From: Kitasatospora cineracea
GTDB taxonomy: Bacteria > Actinomycetota > Actinomycetes > Streptomycetales > Streptomycetaceae
Direction of reading: 5' to 3'
Assembly: GCF_003751605.1 (NCBI RefSeq)
Contig: NZ_RJVJ01000003.1
Coordinates: forward strand, 186,001-250,000
Length of the DNA: 64,000 nucleotides
Position numbers and translations under genes: made by a program
Shown: positions 9,116 through 17,642 of the stretch, in pieces
How the letters are laid out: each line of letters starts with the position of its first letter
How positions within the stretch are numbered: the stretch's first letter is position 1
Notes under the pieces: generated by a model
Databases searched by the model: none
Told to the model about the DNA's origin: nothing
Seen by the model: the letters and a program-made list of their open reading frames with translations, nothing else

Positions 9116-9177
9116 CCGCCACCGGGGAGTCCGCGGCCCGCCGCGCCCGCCGTCCGGGAGCGCTCCGGCGGCACTGC

Positions 9178-9777
9178 CTAGAGGCGGGGGAGGGGCTCGC
9201 CGTCGCGCGGCTCGCGGCGCTGTTCGAGCCAGAAGAGGTAGCCGCGCAGGTACGACTCCAGCCCGTCGTCGATGTAGGCGATGAAGTCCCGGTGCCCCCG
9301 GGCCGCATCGTGGTAGTGGCCGAGGTAGCGGGGATCGGCGTTGAAGTCCCAGTGGGGGTGGGTGTCCGCACCCCAGTCGGCGGCGATGGCGACCGCCCAA
9401 TCCCTGACCCGGGCCCGGTCCCGCCACCAGTCGCGGACGGTCCCCGCCGTCCAGTGGTCGTCGCCGTCCCAGTTGTAGCCCCGGTACAGCTCCAGCCGGC
9501 AGCCGTGGACCACGGCTGCCGTCTCGTGCTCGTTCACCGGTTGGCGGTAGACGAACTCGGACCCGAAACCGCCGCCCAGGTCATCGTCGTAGGCGATGTG
9601 GTCCGGAGCGTCCAGGCGCCCGACGGCCATGCTGTCCGTGTCGCCGGCGTAGAAAGGGCCGGGCACGTTGCGCCAGTTGCGTTGTTCCCATGCGCCCGTG
9701 AAGAGTTGCTCCGCTTGCTCCCCCAGGCTCTCGACCACCCGCCGGGCCGCGGGGAGCGGATTCCAGTAGCCGATCAC
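9178..9777 (-). CDS. Conserved hypothetical protein, Trp/Tyr-rich, 199 aa
   Basis: Starts at GTG 9777 with AGGATGGGA upstream. Composition is unusual for the window, with many tryptophans, tyrosines and aspartates: RNWRNVPGPFYAGDTDSMAVGRLDAP, YNWDGDDHWT and WRDRARVRDWAV. Homologues with this WRNVPGPFYxxDTDS core seem familiar from actinomycete genomes, where some carry a 'ferredoxin' label, but no Fe-S cysteine motif is present here, so I do not adopt that name. It appears soluble and cytoplasmic. Confidence 0.7.
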   Translation of the reverse strand: MIGYWNPLPAARRVVESLGEQAEQLFTGAWEQRNWRNVPGPFYAGDTDSMAVGRLDAPDHIAYDDDLGGGFGSEFVYRQPVNEHETAAVVHGCRLELYRGYNWDGDDHWTAGTVRDWWRDRARVRDWAVAIAADWGADTHPHWDFNADPRYLGHYHDAARGHRDFIAYIDDGLESYLRGYLFWLEQRREPRDGEPLPRL

Positions 9778-9887
9778 GGTCCCATCCTGCCCGGTTCCGC
9801 CCGCCCCCGAAAGGTCCCCCCGCCCGGCGCCTGCCGTGATCGGGGCGTTCGGGAACGCGCCGCTGCTCCGTCCGTCCGAGCGGGCCC

Positions 9888-10280
9888 CTACTGGCGCTTG
9901 CGGAAGTCGCGGGCCCCTTCGGCGGCGGCCAGGACCTCGGGGAACGGGGCGCCGGTGGCGGCGGTGACGGCGGCGGCCACGGCGCCCTCGACGAAGGGGG
10001 CGTCGGCGAGGGCGGCGGCGGGGAGGGCGAGGTCGGCGAGGACGAGGGCGGCGGTCAGGACGGAGCTGCCGAGGTCGGCCAGGAGCAGGACGCCGGTGCC
10101 GCGGTCGGCGGCGCGGACCGCGCGGGCCGTCAGGTCGTAGCTGGTGCCGAGGGAACCGTCCTCGGTGCCCGCGGCGAGCAGCACCGGGACGTCGTCGGCC
10201 AGTTCGGCGAGCAGTTCCTGCACGCCGCGGGCCAGGTGCGGGCTGTGGGAGACCAGGACCAGACCGACCGGAGCGCGCAT
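9888..10280 (-). CDS. dhaM: Dihydroxyacetone kinase phosphotransfer subunit DhaM (EIIA-Man domain)
   Basis: 130 aa. The start LVLVSHSPHLARGVQELLAEL matches the EIIA-mannose-type fold, with His12 in VSHS as the phosphorylated residue. It relays phosphate from HPr of the PTS to ADP bound on DhaL. Only the EIIA domain is present; the HPr and EI-like domains found fused in the E. coli protein are absent, as is usual in actinobacteria. It is transcribed divergently from dhaK-dhaL, 236 bp away. Confidence 0.88.
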   Translation of the reverse strand: MRAPVGLVLVSHSPHLARGVQELLAELADDVPVLLAAGTEDGSLGTSYDLTARAVRAADRGTGVLLLADLGSSVLTAALVLADLALPAAALADAPFVEGAVAAAVTAATGAPFPEVLAAAEGARDFRKRQ

Positions 10281-10404
10281 GCGGCGCAGCCTACCGGCGG
10301 CCGGCGCCGGGGCCGGGCGCGCCGCGCGGGGCGTGGCGGGGTTCGACGGCGGGGCACGGGGGTTGGGGTAGCGTCGGCCGGAATCCGGTGAAACGAACGA
10401 AACG

Positions 10405-10458
10405 AATGAATCAGATGAATCGGATGAAGCCGATGAAGCTGATGAATCGGATCAATCG
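10405..10458. repeat. 9-bp tandem repeat (GATGAAKCB-type) upstream of dhaK
   Basis: Six consecutive 9-bp units of the form (G/A)AT(G/C)AA(T/G)C(G/C/A/T) with boundaries at 10414, 10423, 10432, 10441 and 10450. The block is markedly AT-richer than its surroundings and sits in the divergent dhaM/dhaK promoter region. Because the period is a multiple of three it is open in frame with dhaK and could be mistaken for a longer N-terminus. Confidence 0.85.
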
Positions 10459-10516
10459 TTGCAACCGGATGGAATCCAACGAATCGGCCGGGTGCGGACG
10501 AAGGGGCACGACCGCC

Positions 10517-11521
10517 GTGAAGAAGCTGATCAACAGCCCGGAGAGCGTCGTCGACGACGCGCTGGCCGGGCTCGCCGCCGCCCACCCCGCGCTCGCGGTG
10601 GACCTCGACCGGCGGGTGGTCACCCGGGCGGTGCGTCCGGCCGGGCCGAAGGTGGCGCTGGTGTCGGGCGGCGGTTCCGGCCACGAGCCGTTGCACGTCG
10701 GGTTCGTGGGCCCGGGCATGCTGGACGCGGCCTGCCCCGGCGACCTGTTCACCTCACCTCCGCCGGACCGGATCCTGGCCGCCGCCCAGGCCGCCGACAA
10801 CGGCGCGGGCGTGCTGTTCGTGGTGAAGAACTACACCGGCGACGTGCTCAACTTCCGGCTGGCCGCCGAACTCGCCGTCGAGCAGGGCCACCGGGTGGCC
10901 ACCGTCCTGGTCGACGACGACGTCGCCGTCCGGGACTCCGCGGCCGGCCGCCGAGGCACCGGCGCGACCCTGCTGGTGCACAAGATCTGCGGCGCGCTCG
11001 CCGAACGCGGCGTCGGCCTGGACGAGGTCCGGGAGTTGGGGGAGCGGGTCGTCGCCGCGTCCCGCTCGTTCGCCATCGCGCTCACCGCCGCCACCAACCC
11101 GGCGGTCGGCCGCCCCGGCTTCGACCTCGCCGAGGACGAGATCGAGATCGAGGTCGGCGTCGGCATCCACGGCGAGCCCGGCCGCCGCCGCGACCGGCTG
11201 CGCCCCGCCCGCGAGTTGGCCGCCACGGCCGTCGACGCAATCCTGGACGACTACCGGCCCGGCCCGGACGAGCAGCCGATCCTGCTGGTCAACGGCCTCG
11301 GCGGCACCCCGCTGATCGAGCTGTACGTCCTGTGCGCCGCCGTCACCGACCGCCTCGCCGAGCACGGCCTCCCCGCCGCCCGCACCCTGGTCGGCTCCTA
11401 CGTCACCAGCCTCGACATGGCCGGCTTCTCGATCACCCTGACCGGCGCCGACCCCCGGATGCTGGAACTGTGGGACGCCCCGGCCGACACCCCCGCCCTG
11501 GTCCGGACACGACGGACGTGA
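10517..11521 (+). CDS. dhaK: Dihydroxyacetone kinase substrate-binding subunit DhaK
   Basis: 334 aa from GTG 10517. It binds dihydroxyacetone covalently as a hemiaminal: the essential histidine is His218 in VGIHGEPG, and His56 in GGGSGHEPLH helps bind the sugar. Both residues fall at the same positions as in the E. coli protein, which supports this start rather than the repeat-rich ATG at 10388. DhaL follows after 55 bp. Together with DhaM it converts dihydroxyacetone to its phosphate at the expense of PEP. Confidence 0.93.
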   Translation: MKKLINSPESVVDDALAGLAAAHPALAVDLDRRVVTRAVRPAGPKVALVSGGGSGHEPLHVGFVGPGMLDAACPGDLFTSPPPDRILAAAQAADNGAGVLFVVKNYTGDVLNFRLAAELAVEQGHRVATVLVDDDVAVRDSAAGRRGTGATLLVHKICGALAERGVGLDEVRELGERVVAASRSFAIALTAATNPAVGRPGFDLAEDEIEIEVGVGIHGEPGRRRDRLRPARELAATAVDAILDDYRPGPDEQPILLVNGLGGTPLIELYVLCAAVTDRLAEHGLPAARTLVGSYVTSLDMAGFSITLTGADPRMLELWDAPADTPALVRTRRT

Positions 11522-11576
11522 TGGACGTGACGGACGACAGTACTGGGCGGTTCCCGGTAGGAAGTGACACAGCACC

Positions 11577-12230
11577 ATGACGCACGAGACCCTCGACACC
11601 GCCCTCGCCGAGGCGTGGATCCGGGCCGCCGCCGCGGCCGTCGGACGCGCCGAGGAGCAACTCACCGCGCTCGACGCGGCGATCGGCGACGGCGACCACG
11701 GCAGCAACCTCCGCCGGGGCTTCACCGCCGTCCTCGCCGCACTGGACGACGCGGGGCCGGACGGCTCCGCCGGCTTCGACAGTGCGGGCGCGCTGCTGCG
11801 CACGGTCGGCAGCACGCTGCTGGCCAAGGTCGGCGGCGCCTCCGGGCCGCTGTACGGGCAGGCGTTCCGGGTGGCCGGGGCCGAACTCCCACCGGACGCC
11901 GGCCCCGCGGCCTGCGCGGACGCACTGGCCGCGGGCCTCGCCGCCGTCCGGGCGCTGGGCGGTGCCGAGCCGGGCGACAAGACGATGGTCGACGCGCTGA
12001 CCCCGGCCGTGGACGCCCTGCGCACCGCCGCCGCGGCGGGGGCCGCCCTCGCCGGGGCGACCGCCGCGGCCGCCGACGCCGCCGAGCAGGGCGCCCGCGC
12101 CACCACCCCGCTCCAGGCCCGCCGGGGCCGCGCCTCCTACCTCGGCTCGCGCAGCGTCGGCCACCAGGACCCGGGTGCGACCTCCGCCGCCCTGATCGTC
12201 CGGGCCCTCGCGGACGCCGCTGCGCGCTGA
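11577..12230 (+). CDS. dhaL: Dihydroxyacetone kinase ADP-binding subunit DhaL
   Basis: 217 aa. The signature AAIGDGDHGSNLRRGF holds the aspartates that coordinate Mg-ADP, and GDKTMVDALTPA and ARRGRASYLGSRSVGHQDPGA are the usual DhaL/Dak2 segments. ADP stays bound as a cofactor and is recharged by DhaM-phosphate. It forms an operon with dhaK. Confidence 0.93.
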   Translation: MTHETLDTALAEAWIRAAAAAVGRAEEQLTALDAAIGDGDHGSNLRRGFTAVLAALDDAGPDGSAGFDSAGALLRTVGSTLLAKVGGASGPLYGQAFRVAGAELPPDAGPAACADALAAGLAAVRALGGAEPGDKTMVDALTPAVDALRTAAAAGAALAGATAAAADAAEQGARATTPLQARRGRASYLGSRSVGHQDPGATSAALIVRALADAAAR

Positions 12231-12581
12231 TCCGGAAATCCCGTACCGGGAGGACCGAATGACCGAATGACCGAATGACCGGAGGACTGAATGACTGCAG
12301 GACTGAATAATCGAGTGGCAGAATGATCTAGTGATCTAGTGATCTAGTGATCTAGTGATCTAGTGATCGGCGGATCGAATGGCCGGATGATCGGTGGAAA
12401 ATCGGAGGAATGTGCGGGAAGGCGAATTTCCGGCTCTCCCCGCGTGGCACCCACCCATTCGCCGCAAAGCTCCTAGTCTCGACGCTCTACAGCGCTGAAG
12501 CGCCACCGCGCCACTGCGCTGCCGCGTTACCGCGCCATTTCCCGCCGCGCCTTCGCGCCGTCGAGCCGAGGAGTTGTGCCC
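12231..12581. other. Intergenic region with two kinds of 8-bp tandem repeats
   Basis: About 350 bp between dhaL and the nitrilase gene with no ORF of note. Three GACCGAAT units occupy 12253-12276, and five perfect TGATCTAG units lie at 12324-12363. The last 100 bp contain GCGCCAC-type near repeats, and the promoter of the downstream operon must be here, but I cannot place it with confidence. Confidence 0.7.
12324..12368. repeat. Five perfect 8-bp tandem repeats (TGATCTAG) plus a partial sixth
   Basis: Units start at 12324, 12332, 12340, 12348 and 12356, followed by TGATC. The tract alternates the palindromes GATC and CTAG and is strongly AT-rich for this genome. There is no spacer and no length variation, so it is a simple sequence repeat, not a CRISPR. 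Confidence 0.95.
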
Positions 12582-13424
12582 ATGAGCCGTGTCGTCAGGG
12601 CTGCCCTGTTCCAGACCGCGTGGACGGGGGACAAGGAGACCATGCTGGCCGCCGCCGAGCGGGCCGCGCGGGACGCGGCCGGGCAGGGGGCGGGGATCAT
12701 CGGGTTCCAGGAGGTGTTCAACGCCCCGTACTTCTGCCAGGTGCAGGAACCCGAGCACTACGCCTGGGCCGAGCCCGTCCCGGACGGGCCGACGGTGCGG
12801 CGGATGCAGGCGCTGGCCCGGGAGTTGGGGATCGTGGTCGTCGCGCCGGTGTACGAGATCGAGAAGGCCGGTTTCTACTACAACACCGCCGCCGTGATCG
12901 ACGCCGACGGCAGCTACCTCGGCAAGTACCGCAAGCACCACATCCCGCAGGTGCGCGGATTCTGGGAGAAGTACTACTTCAAGCCCGGGAACCTCGGCTG
13001 GCCGGTGTTCGACACCGCGGTCGGGAAGGTCGGCGTGTACATCTGCTACGACCGGCACTTCCCGGAAGGCTGGCGGGCACTGGGCCTCGCAGGCGCGGAG
13101 ATCGTGTACAACCCGTCGGCGACCAGCCGCGGCCTGTCCGCCTACCTGTGGCAGCTGGAGCAGCCCGCCGCCGCCGTCGCCAACGAGTACTTCGTCGCCG
13201 CGATCAACCGGGTCGGCGTCGAGGAGTACGGCGACGACGACTTCTACGGCACCAGCTACTTCGTCGACCCGCGCGGGCAGTTCGTCGGCGAGGTCGCCTC
13301 CGACAAGCGCGAGGAACTCGTCGTCCGCGACCTCGACCTCGGGTTGATCGACGAGGTCCGCCAGCAGTGGGCGTTCTACCGGGACCGGCGCCCGGACGCC
13401 TACGGCCCGCTGACCGAGGGCTGA
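12582..13424 (+). CDS. Nitrilase-superfamily amidohydrolase, probable beta-ureidopropionase/N-carbamoyl amidase
   Basis: 280 aa. The catalytic triad is visible as Glu44 (GFQEVF), Lys118 (GKYRKHHIP) and Cys155 (VYICYDRHFPE). The sequence style (FNAPYFCQ, FWEKYYFKPG) fits enzymes that hydrolyse N-carbamoyl-beta-alanine or related ureido acids to the amino acid, CO2 and ammonia. The ATG at 12582 has GAGGAG at 8 nt. It lies only 5 bp before the dihydropyrimidinase gene, whose product would be its substrate. Confidence 0.87.
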   Translation: MSRVVRAALFQTAWTGDKETMLAAAERAARDAAGQGAGIIGFQEVFNAPYFCQVQEPEHYAWAEPVPDGPTVRRMQALARELGIVVVAPVYEIEKAGFYYNTAAVIDADGSYLGKYRKHHIPQVRGFWEKYYFKPGNLGWPVFDTAVGKVGVYICYDRHFPEGWRALGLAGAEIVYNPSATSRGLSAYLWQLEQPAAAVANEYFVAAINRVGVEEYGDDDFYGTSYFVDPRGQFVGEVASDKREELVVRDLDLGLIDEVRQQWAFYRDRRPDAYGPLTEG

Positions 13425-13429
13425 GCGCG

Positions 13430-14818
13430 ATGGCCCGCACCCTGATCACCGGCGGCCTGGTCATCACCGCCGCCGAGGAGGTGCCCGCCGACGTGCTGGT
13501 CGAGGACGGCCGGATCGCCGCCCTCGCCCTGCCCGGCAGCCGGCACTGGAACGCCGACCGGGTGTTCGACGCGAGCGGGAAGTACGTCGTCCCCGGCGGC
13601 GTCGACGCGCACACCCACATGGAGATGCCGTTCGGCGGCACCCGCGCCTCCGACACCTTCACCACCGGCACCCGGGCCGCGGCCTGGGGCGGCACCACCA
13701 CCATCGTCGACTTCGCCGTCCAGAGCAGGGGCTCCTCGCTGCGCGCCGGGCTCGACGACTGGCACGCCAAGGCCGACGGCAACTGCGCGATCGACTACGC
13801 CTTCCACATGATCGTCTCGGACGTCAACGAGGCCGTGCTGCGCGAGATGCCCGGACTGGTCGGCGAGGGCGTCACCTCGTTCAAGCTGTTCATGGCCTAC
13901 CCCGGCGTCTTCTACTCCGACGACGGGCAGATCCTGCGCGCCATGCAGCAGGCCGCCGGGACCGGCGCGCTCACCATGGTGCACGCCGAGAACGGCCCCG
14001 CCATCGACGTCCTGGTCGAACAGGCCCTGGCCCGCGGCGAGACCGACCCGCGGTACCACGGCGAAGTCCGCCGGGCGCTGCTGGAGGCCGAGGCCACCCA
14101 CCGGGCGATCCAACTCGCCCGGGTCGCCGGGGCGCCGCTGTACGTGGTGCACGTCTCCGCCCGCGAGGCGCTCGCCGAACTCGCCGCCGCCCGCGACCTC
14201 GGACTGCCGGTGTTCGGCGAGACCTGCCCGCAGTACCTGTTCCTGTCCACCGACAACCTCGCCGAACCCGGCTTCGAGGGTGCCAAGTACGTCTGCTCCA
14301 CCCCGCTGCGCCCCAGGGACCACCAGGACGCGCTCTGGCGCGGCCTGCGCACCGACGACCTCCAGGTGGTCTCCACCGACCACTGCCCGTTCTGCTTCGA
14401 GGGGCAGAAGGAACTCGGCCGCGGCGACTTCTCGAAGATCCCCAACGGGCTGCCGGGCGTCGAGCACCGGATGGACCTGCTGCACCAGGCCGTCGTCGAG
14501 GGCCGGATCAGCCGCCGCCGCTGGATCGAACTCGCCTGCGCCGCCCCCGCCCGGATGTTCGGCCTCCACCCGCGCAAGGGCACCATCGCCCCCGGCGCCG
14601 ACGCCGACCTGGTGATCTACGACCCGCACGCCGTGCAGACCCTCTCCGCCGCCACCCACCACATGAACGTCGACTACTCGGCGTACGAGGGCCGCACCGT
14701 CACCGGCCGGGTCGAGACCGTGCTCTCCCGCGGCGAGGTCGTGCTCGACCGCGGCGACTACCTCGGCCGCCCCGGACACGGCACCTTCCTGCCCCGCTCC
14801 ACCTGCCAGTACCTCTGA
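13430..14818 (+). CDS. hydA: Dihydropyrimidinase / D-hydantoinase
   Basis: 462 aa cyclic amidohydrolase. The metal ligands are His61 and His63 (VDAHTHMEMPFG), the carboxylated Lys152 (TSFKLFMAYPG), and later VVHVSA and STDHCPF. It opens dihydrouracil, dihydrothymine or hydantoins to the N-carbamoyl amino acid. Its position between a ureidopropionase-like nitrilase and an LLM oxidoreductase fits step two of reductive pyrimidine breakdown. Confidence 0.92.
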   Translation: MARTLITGGLVITAAEEVPADVLVEDGRIAALALPGSRHWNADRVFDASGKYVVPGGVDAHTHMEMPFGGTRASDTFTTGTRAAAWGGTTTIVDFAVQSRGSSLRAGLDDWHAKADGNCAIDYAFHMIVSDVNEAVLREMPGLVGEGVTSFKLFMAYPGVFYSDDGQILRAMQQAAGTGALTMVHAENGPAIDVLVEQALARGETDPRYHGEVRRALLEAEATHRAIQLARVAGAPLYVVHVSAREALAELAAARDLGLPVFGETCPQYLFLSTDNLAEPGFEGAKYVCSTPLRPRDHQDALWRGLRTDDLQVVSTDHCPFCFEGQKELGRGDFSKIPNGLPGVEHRMDLLHQAVVEGRISRRRWIELACAAPARMFGLHPRKGTIAPGADADLVIYDPHAVQTLSAATHHMNVDYSAYEGRTVTGRVETVLSRGEVVLDRGDYLGRPGHGTFLPRSTCQYL

Positions 14819-14838
14819 CCCCTTCAAGGAGCCCCCGC

Positions 14839-15837
14839 GTGGACTTCGGACTCGTCCTGCAGACCGACCCGCCGGCCGCCGAGGTCGTCGGCCTGATGCG
14901 CCGCGCCGAACGGGCCGGGTTCAGCCACGGCTGGACCTTCGACTCCGCGGTGCTCTGGCAGGAACCCTTCGTCATCCACAGCCGCATCCTGGAACACACC
15001 GAACGCCTGCACGTCGGCCCGATGGTCACCAACCCCGGCACCCGCGCCTGGGAGGTCACCGCCTCCACCTTCGCCACCCTCAACGACATGTACGGCAACC
15101 GGACGGTCTGCGGCATCGGCCGCGGCGACTCCGCGATGCGGGTGGCCGGCCGCCGCCCCAACACCCTCGCCCGGCTCGGCGCCGCCATCGACGCGATCCG
15201 CGACCTCGCCGAGGGCCGCGAGGCCGAGGTCGACGGCACCCCGATCCGCATCCCGTGGATCCGGGACGGTCGGCTGCCGGTCTGGATGGCTGCCTACGGG
15301 CCCAAGGCCCTCGCCCTGGCCGGCCGGAAGGCCGACGGGTTCATCCTCCAACTCGCCGACCCCTACCTCACCGAACGGATGGTCAAGGCCGTCCGCCGGG
15401 CCGCCGAGGAGGCCGGCCGCGACCCCGCCGCCGTCACCGTCTGCGTCGCCGCCCCCGCCTACGTCGGCGACGACCTCGCCCACGCCCGCGAACAGTGCCG
15501 CTGGTTCGGCGGCATGGTCGGCAACCACGTCGCCGACCTGGTCGCCAAGTACGGCGAGCACTCCGACCTCGTCCCCGACGAACTCACCGCCTACATCAAG
15601 GACCGCCACGGCTACGACTACAGCCACCACGGCCGCGCCGGGAACCCCTCCACCGACTTCGTCCCCGACGCCGTCGTCGACCGCTTCTGCCTCCTCGGCC
15701 CCGCCGCCGCCCACATCGAGAAACTCCGCGTCCTGCGCGACGCCGGCGTCGACCAGTTCGCGCTGTACGCGATGCACGACGCCCGCGAAGCCGTCATCGA
15801 CGCCTACGGCGCGGAAGTCATCCCGGCCCTGTCCTGA
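14839..15837 (+). CDS. LLM-class F420-dependent oxidoreductase
   Basis: 332 aa luciferase-like TIM-barrel enzyme starting at GTG 14839 with AAGGAG upstream. The N-terminus (MDFGLVLQTDPPAAEVVGLMRRAERAGFSHGWTFD) and the GIGRGDSAMRVAGRRP core are typical of the LLM subgroup often found beside hydantoinases (TIGR03842-like). It probably uses reduced coenzyme F420. In this operon it may carry out the reductive (or an oxidative) step on a pyrimidine or hydantoin ring; that role is inferred from context. Confidence 0.85.
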   Translation: MDFGLVLQTDPPAAEVVGLMRRAERAGFSHGWTFDSAVLWQEPFVIHSRILEHTERLHVGPMVTNPGTRAWEVTASTFATLNDMYGNRTVCGIGRGDSAMRVAGRRPNTLARLGAAIDAIRDLAEGREAEVDGTPIRIPWIRDGRLPVWMAAYGPKALALAGRKADGFILQLADPYLTERMVKAVRRAAEEAGRDPAAVTVCVAAPAYVGDDLAHAREQCRWFGGMVGNHVADLVAKYGEHSDLVPDELTAYIKDRHGYDYSHHGRAGNPSTDFVPDAVVDRFCLLGPAAAHIEKLRVLRDAGVDQFALYAMHDAREAVIDAYGAEVIPALS

Positions 15838-15946
15838 GCCGCCTCAGCGGGGGACACCGCCGTCCCGAACAGTGTGCCGAGGGGGGCGCCCCCGCGGTCG
15901 GCCGTCAGCGTACGATCCGCTGTTGGGGAGGCGAGTTGAGTGGGCG

Positions 15947-16789
15947 TCAGGCAGTGGTGAAGGCGGCTGCGTGTTCGGTGGCCCACTGGTGGAAGGTGCG
16001 TTCCGGGGTGTCGAGCAGGGTGCGGGTGGTGTCGGCGAGGGGGGTCGGGGTGGTGGTGGCGGTGGCCCAGAAGGAGAGCAGGGAGTTGGCCATCGGGGCG
16101 GGCATGAAGCGGGAGAGCTGGCGTTCGGCCTCGGCGCGGGTGATGGTCTCCACCGGGACGGGGCGGCCGAGCACCTCGGACAGGACGCCGACCTGCTCGC
16201 GCAGGGTGAGGCGCCGGCCGCCGGTGAGGGTGACGGCGCGGCCGCGCAGGGCGGGGCCGGTCAGGGCGGCGACCGCGACGTCGGCGACGTCCGCGGGGTG
16301 GATCGGGGCCAGGACGGCGTCCGGGTAGGGGAGTTGGACCGGGAGGCCGGCGCCGATCGGGTGGGCCCAGCCGAGGGCGTTGCTGGCGAAGGCGTCCGGG
16401 CGCAGCAGGGTGGCGGGCAGGGCGGAGGCCGTCAGGGCGCGCTCGACCAGCAGGTGGTGCGAGCCCAGCGGGTCGCTCTCCGCGTCCGGCGACAGGACCG
16501 CGGCGGAGGAGAGCAGCACCACGTGCTCCACGCCCGCGGCCTCGGCGGCCGCGACGAACGCGTCGATGCCCGCGGGCTCCGGGTACAGGAACACCTGGCG
16601 CACGCCCGCCAGCGCCGCCGCGAAGGTGTCGGGCCGGTTCAGCACCAGCTCGACCCGCTCCACTCCGGCCGGGACGTCGAGCCCGGACGGGCGGGCGCTG
16701 GCGGCGCGGACGGGCCGGCCGGCGGCGTGCAGCCGATCGAGGACGGCGCGGCCGATCTGGCCGCGCGCACCGGTGATGAGGACAGTCAT
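15947..16789 (-). CDS. NAD(P)-binding NmrA/atypical SDR protein
   Basis: 280 aa. Begins MTVLITGARGQIGRAVLDRL, a Rossmann GxxGxxG nucleotide-binding motif. There is no canonical YxxxK pair, so it belongs to the NmrA/atypical SDR group that acts as redox sensor or quinone reductase (QOR2-like). It is divergently paired with a MarR regulator, with an operator-like palindrome between them, which suggests induction by a small quinone or phenolic ligand. Confidence 0.82.
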   Translation of the reverse strand: MTVLITGARGQIGRAVLDRLHAAGRPVRAASARPSGLDVPAGVERVELVLNRPDTFAAALAGVRQVFLYPEPAGIDAFVAAAEAAGVEHVVLLSSAAVLSPDAESDPLGSHHLLVERALTASALPATLLRPDAFASNALGWAHPIGAGLPVQLPYPDAVLAPIHPADVADVAVAALTGPALRGRAVTLTGGRRLTLREQVGVLSEVLGRPVPVETITRAEAERQLSRFMPAPMANSLLSFWATATTTPTPLADTTRTLLDTPERTFHQWATEHAAAFTTA

Positions 16790-16880
16790 GGGAACCCCCG
16801 TGGGTGGAGATGGGTGGAGATGGGCGGAGAGGGACGGGAGGCGGGCGGATGGCCGCCGGCCGGCCCGGGTCGGGCTGTTA

Positions 16881-16898
16881 ATGCATGCTGTCATGCAT
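16881..16898. promoter_or_regulatory. Perfect inverted repeat, probable MarR operator
   Basis: ATGCATG, 4-nt spacer, CATGCAT. It lies between the NmrA-like gene (start 16789) and marR (start 16988), and two more GCATG half-sites follow at about 16932 and 16950. The AT-rich composition and position fit a MarR box that overlaps the divergent promoters. Confidence 0.7.
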
Positions 16899-16987
16899 GT
16901 AATTGCCGAGCAGCACATTATTGGAAACCTGCATGCTTCTGCGGGTCGGCATGTTCCTGCGCGCCGTCACGCACCTACCATGGGCGC

Positions 16988-17485
16988 ATGACGAAGAACG
17001 ACGCCCACTGGCCGCACCCCACGGCCGACGAGCTGCTGGACGCCGTCGGCCCGGCCTTCGGCAAGCTGCGCCGCACCTCGCTGCTGGACGTCGAGCACCC
17101 GATCTCCGCCAAGGACCTCAGCCGCACCCTGGTACTCAACCTCGTCCTGGAGCACACCCGCGACTCGGAGGCCGAGGTCACCGTCGGCGCGATCGCCGAA
17201 CTCCTCGCCGTCGACCCCTCGGTCGCCAGTCGGATGGTCACCGACAACATCAAGGCCGGCTACCTGCTGCGCACCGCCTCCCAGCACGACGGCCGCCGCA
17301 CCGTCCTGCACCTCAGCCCCCGGGGCGCCCAGCTGATGGCCCGCTTCCGCCGCCACCAGCGCTCCGCGTTCGAGTACATCACCGCGGACTGGGCCGAGAC
17401 CGAGCGCCTGGAGTTCGCCCGCCTGATGCTCAAGTACGTCGACTCCCTCGACCACCTGAAGGAGCGTCGGCGCGACGCCGACTGA
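16988..17485 (+). CDS. MarR family transcriptional regulator
   Basis: 165 aa. A winged helix covers about residues 40-115 (LVLNLVLEHTR...VTVGAIAELLAVDPSVASRMVTDNIKAGYLLRTASQHDGRRTVLHLSPRG), with the SQHDGRR wing typical of MarR proteins. Starts at ATG 16988. It is divergent from the NmrA-like oxidoreductase gene and probably represses both genes through the palindrome at 16881. Confidence 0.9.
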   Translation: MTKNDAHWPHPTADELLDAVGPAFGKLRRTSLLDVEHPISAKDLSRTLVLNLVLEHTRDSEAEVTVGAIAELLAVDPSVASRMVTDNIKAGYLLRTASQHDGRRTVLHLSPRGAQLMARFRRHQRSAFEYITADWAETERLEFARLMLKYVDSLDHLKERRRDAD

Positions 17486-17642
17486 CAGTGCCGACTGACA
17501 GTGATGAGGTTCGACCGCACCGGTCGGCGCAGCGCCCCGGACCGCTCCCCCCGGGCCGTCCCCCCGGCCGTCCCCCGGCGGTCCCGGCGGCGGTCCCGGC
17601 GGCGGGGAAACCGGGTGCGGGGCGGCGGGTGGGTCTGCGAGC

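Noticed and set aside
9178-9777. Ferredoxin
   Set aside because: Similar proteins are sometimes so labelled, but no Cys pattern for an Fe-S cluster exists.
12324-12368. Regular short repeats as a possible CRISPR array
   Set aside because: Units are 8 bp with no spacers, and no cas genes are present; it is a simple tandem repeat.
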